A DNA stretch of 64,000 nucleotides from Bacillota bacterium (GTDB lineage: Bacteria > Bacillota > Clostridia > Lachnospirales > Lachnospiraceae), in contig JAEVYY010000009.1 of assembly GCA_023392535.1 (NCBI GenBank), positions 186,001 to 250,000 of the forward strand, in the 5' to 3' direction. Position numbers and translations under genes: made by a program. How positions within the stretch are numbered: the first letter of the stretch is position 1; every line of letters begins with the position of its first letter. A model generated the notes under the pieces. That model was not told the DNA's origin. It saw nothing but the letters and a program-made list of their open reading frames with translations, and ran no database searches. Positions 62,657-64,000 of the stretch are shown piece by piece.

Positions 62657-63784
62657 CTAATTTTTTTGTAGTTGTAATAGGGTTTCCGCTTTACTGGTAC
62701 ATCCCAAGATTCCATATTGATTGGAAAATGTAATCGCCGCTATCGTCATTCCTTCATACGCGCGATGCTTAAGATAGAACTCAATACGTTCCATTAAGAT
62801 TGCCATCGTATCTTCCAATATCTGTGCATCCAGCAAAATTGCAATTGCCTCGTCTGTTGTAATGCAAGTAAGAATCCGTTTCGCCGTTTCCCCCTCTGCG
62901 CCAGCACGAATCGCACAGCTACTTAAAATTTCCATTCTGCCATCCGCCATTTTGGAATGTGTATTCATAATACCAGCTCCCAACTTGACTAGTTTCCCAA
63001 TGTGCCCTACAAGCAACAGACTTTTTATTTGATATTCGTAAGCCATATCAATGGTATCTCCAATAAAATTACTACATTTCATAGCTTTTTCTATATCAAT
63101 GCGCAACACATCTTTGAGAAAATCAGCACCATAATTTCCAGGTGTGACCAACAGATTATAATTGCCATTCGCGCTTTGCATTTTAATTTCGGTTCGTATC
63201 GTATCCACCAATGCCTGTTCGCTCATGGGTTCTACAATTCCAGATGTACCAAGAACCGATATACCGCCCTCTATCCCTAATCGCGGATTGAAGGTCCGTT
63301 TAGCAATCTCAATGCCTTCTGGTATCGAAATGATAACTTGAATACCACCCTCGTAACCATGTGCATCCATTTCCTCCAAGACTGCTTCTTGAATCATTTT
63401 TCTCGGAACAGAGTTGATAGCCGCCTGTCCGACTGGTTGATCCAGCCCTGACTTTGTCACTCTTCCAACCCCTGCTCCTCCCTCTATGGTGATTCCATCC
63501 TGCCGATACATTACACTTGCATAAATGAAGATTCCATTCGTTACATCCGCATCATCTCCGCTGTCTTTTTGAATGGCACAGGTTACCTGCTCTCCTGTTC
63601 TTTGAATATCCAAGACCTGTAAATCCAATGTAGTCCCTTTTGGAGTAAGCAAAGACACGTTACTCACATGCTCTTCTGATAACAGCATTGCCGTCGCTGC
63701 TTTAGCCGCCGCCGCTGCACACGAACCCGTAGTATACCCACATCTTAACTTTTTCTGATCTTTATACACATATTGTTCCAACAT
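62657..63784 (-). CDS. cbiD: Cobalt-precorrin-5B C1-methyltransferase
   Basis: A 375-residue enzyme of the anaerobic route. LRCGYTTGSCAAAAAKAA near the start, AGVGRVTKSGLDQPVGQAAIN, and GTSGIVEPMSEQAL are diagnostic of CbiD. It is the first gene of the operon, transcribed divergently from cbiL with 131 bases between starts. No cobalamin riboswitch core could be recognised in that gap. Confidence 0.96.
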   Translation of the reverse strand: MLEQYVYKDQKKLRCGYTTGSCAAAAAKAATAMLLSEEHVSNVSLLTPKGTTLDLQVLDIQRTGEQVTCAIQKDSGDDADVTNGIFIYASVMYRQDGITIEGGAGVGRVTKSGLDQPVGQAAINSVPRKMIQEAVLEEMDAHGYEGGIQVIISIPEGIEIAKRTFNPRLGIEGGISVLGTSGIVEPMSEQALVDTIRTEIKMQSANGNYNLLVTPGNYGADFLKDVLRIDIEKAMKCSNFIGDTIDMAYEYQIKSLLLVGHIGKLVKLGAGIMNTHSKMADGRMEILSSCAIRAGAEGETAKRILTCITTDEAIAILLDAQILEDTMAILMERIEFYLKHRAYEGMTIAAITFSNQYGILGCTSKAETLLQLQKN

Positions 63785-63915
63785 TTAAAATCCCTCAGTT
63801 TTCTGTAACATCTCACATTTTCCGGAATCTGTACTATTTAAATTTAAAGAATTATGTTACACTATAAAAGCTTATAGCGAATACATTTAATTGAAATGAA
63901 AAGAGGATGATTCAA

Positions 63916-64000
63916 ATGAACCCAGGTACTCTTTATGGTGTCGGTGTCGGACCCGGCGATCCGGAATTAATCACATTAAAAGCAATGAGAGTAATGAAAG
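63916..64000 (+). CDS. cbiL: Cobalt-factor II / precorrin-2 C20-methyltransferase, first 28 codons
   Basis: Only the first 28 residues are inside the window. LYGVGVGPGDPELITLKA is the first motif of CbiL/CobI. An agagg site lies 10 bases upstream. It reads away from the cbiD operon, so the anaerobic pathway is split into two divergent units. A cobaltochelatase (CbiK/CbiX) was not seen and may follow. Confidence 0.88.
   Translation, partial: MNPGTLYGVGVGPGDPELITLKAMRVMK

Overview
The window looks like chromosome of an anaerobic, probably spore-forming Firmicute, most likely Clostridia close to Lachnospiraceae. This is inferred from AT-rich, densely packed genes, an Rnf complex, a glycyl radical enzyme with its activase, Na+-pump decarboxylase subunits, anaerobic (CbiD/F/G/H type) cobalamin synthesis and a SleB-like cell wall hydrolase. 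I saw no rRNA, tRNA, CRISPR array, insertion sequence or phage gene. No gap between genes exceeds 300 bases. Nearly all genes are on the minus strand; plus-strand genes are the citrate synthase fragment, an AP2/HNH-like protein, ApbE, a YprB-like exonuclease, Maf and the first codons of cbiL.

Layout. 1-432: 3' end of citrate synthase. 519-8786: a YtfQRT/YjfF-type sugar ABC importer preceded by a YesN/YesM-type two-component pair. 8946-16431: a mannose-family PTS operon with two IIB subunits, a CdaR-like regulator, a sugar-phosphate isomerase-like SIS protein, a hydroxyacid dehydrogenase, a DapA-family lyase and, last, a degenerate M28-peptidase-like membrane protein; a KDPG-aldolase-family gene lies just upstream with its own promoter and terminator. 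17472-24157: threonine synthase, a small membrane protein, SleB-like hydrolase, AP2/HNH-like protein, CPBP protease, GH25-like membrane protein and ApbE. 24182-27940: a glycyl radical enzyme, its activase and an XRE-cupin regulator. 28114-33758: rnfCDGEAB followed by udk. 35173-41444: TetR and RpiR regulators, HI0933-type flavoprotein, cmk, ispH, an S1-domain protein and CheR. 41635-46969: a five-gene biotin-dependent carboxyltransferase/Na+-pump cluster. 47096-48813: GH130 phosphorylase and Maf. 48789-63784: a fifteen-gene cobalamin operon, with cbiL starting divergently at 63916.

How the genes may work together. The flavin transferase ApbE (23174) is the expected modifier of RnfD and RnfG. 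The carboxyltransferase cluster encodes both a methylmalonyl-CoA-type (12S-like) and an oxaloacetate/pyruvate-type (5S-like) subunit with one biotin carrier and one OadB pump. Such a set could join pyruvate/oxaloacetate to propionyl-/methylmalonyl-CoA and a Na+ gradient. The B12 operon nearby would supply the cofactor for methylmalonyl-CoA mutase, which is not in this window. Rnf would exchange the ion gradient with ferredoxin and NAD+.

The items most worth a second look are: two CobU-family paralogues in the B12 operon whose motif losses are complementary; a glycyl radical enzyme with GCVV in place of the usual GCxE; the pseudo-M28 membrane protein in the PTS operon; an AP2-HNH-AP2 protein that has lost the nuclease His; a GH25 protein lacking one catalytic acid; and a TetR gene whose promoter overlaps an inverted repeat. 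Start codons were moved from the longest frame to a downstream start wherever a clear ribosome binding site and family alignment favoured it. All calls come from reading the sequence; no database search was run.
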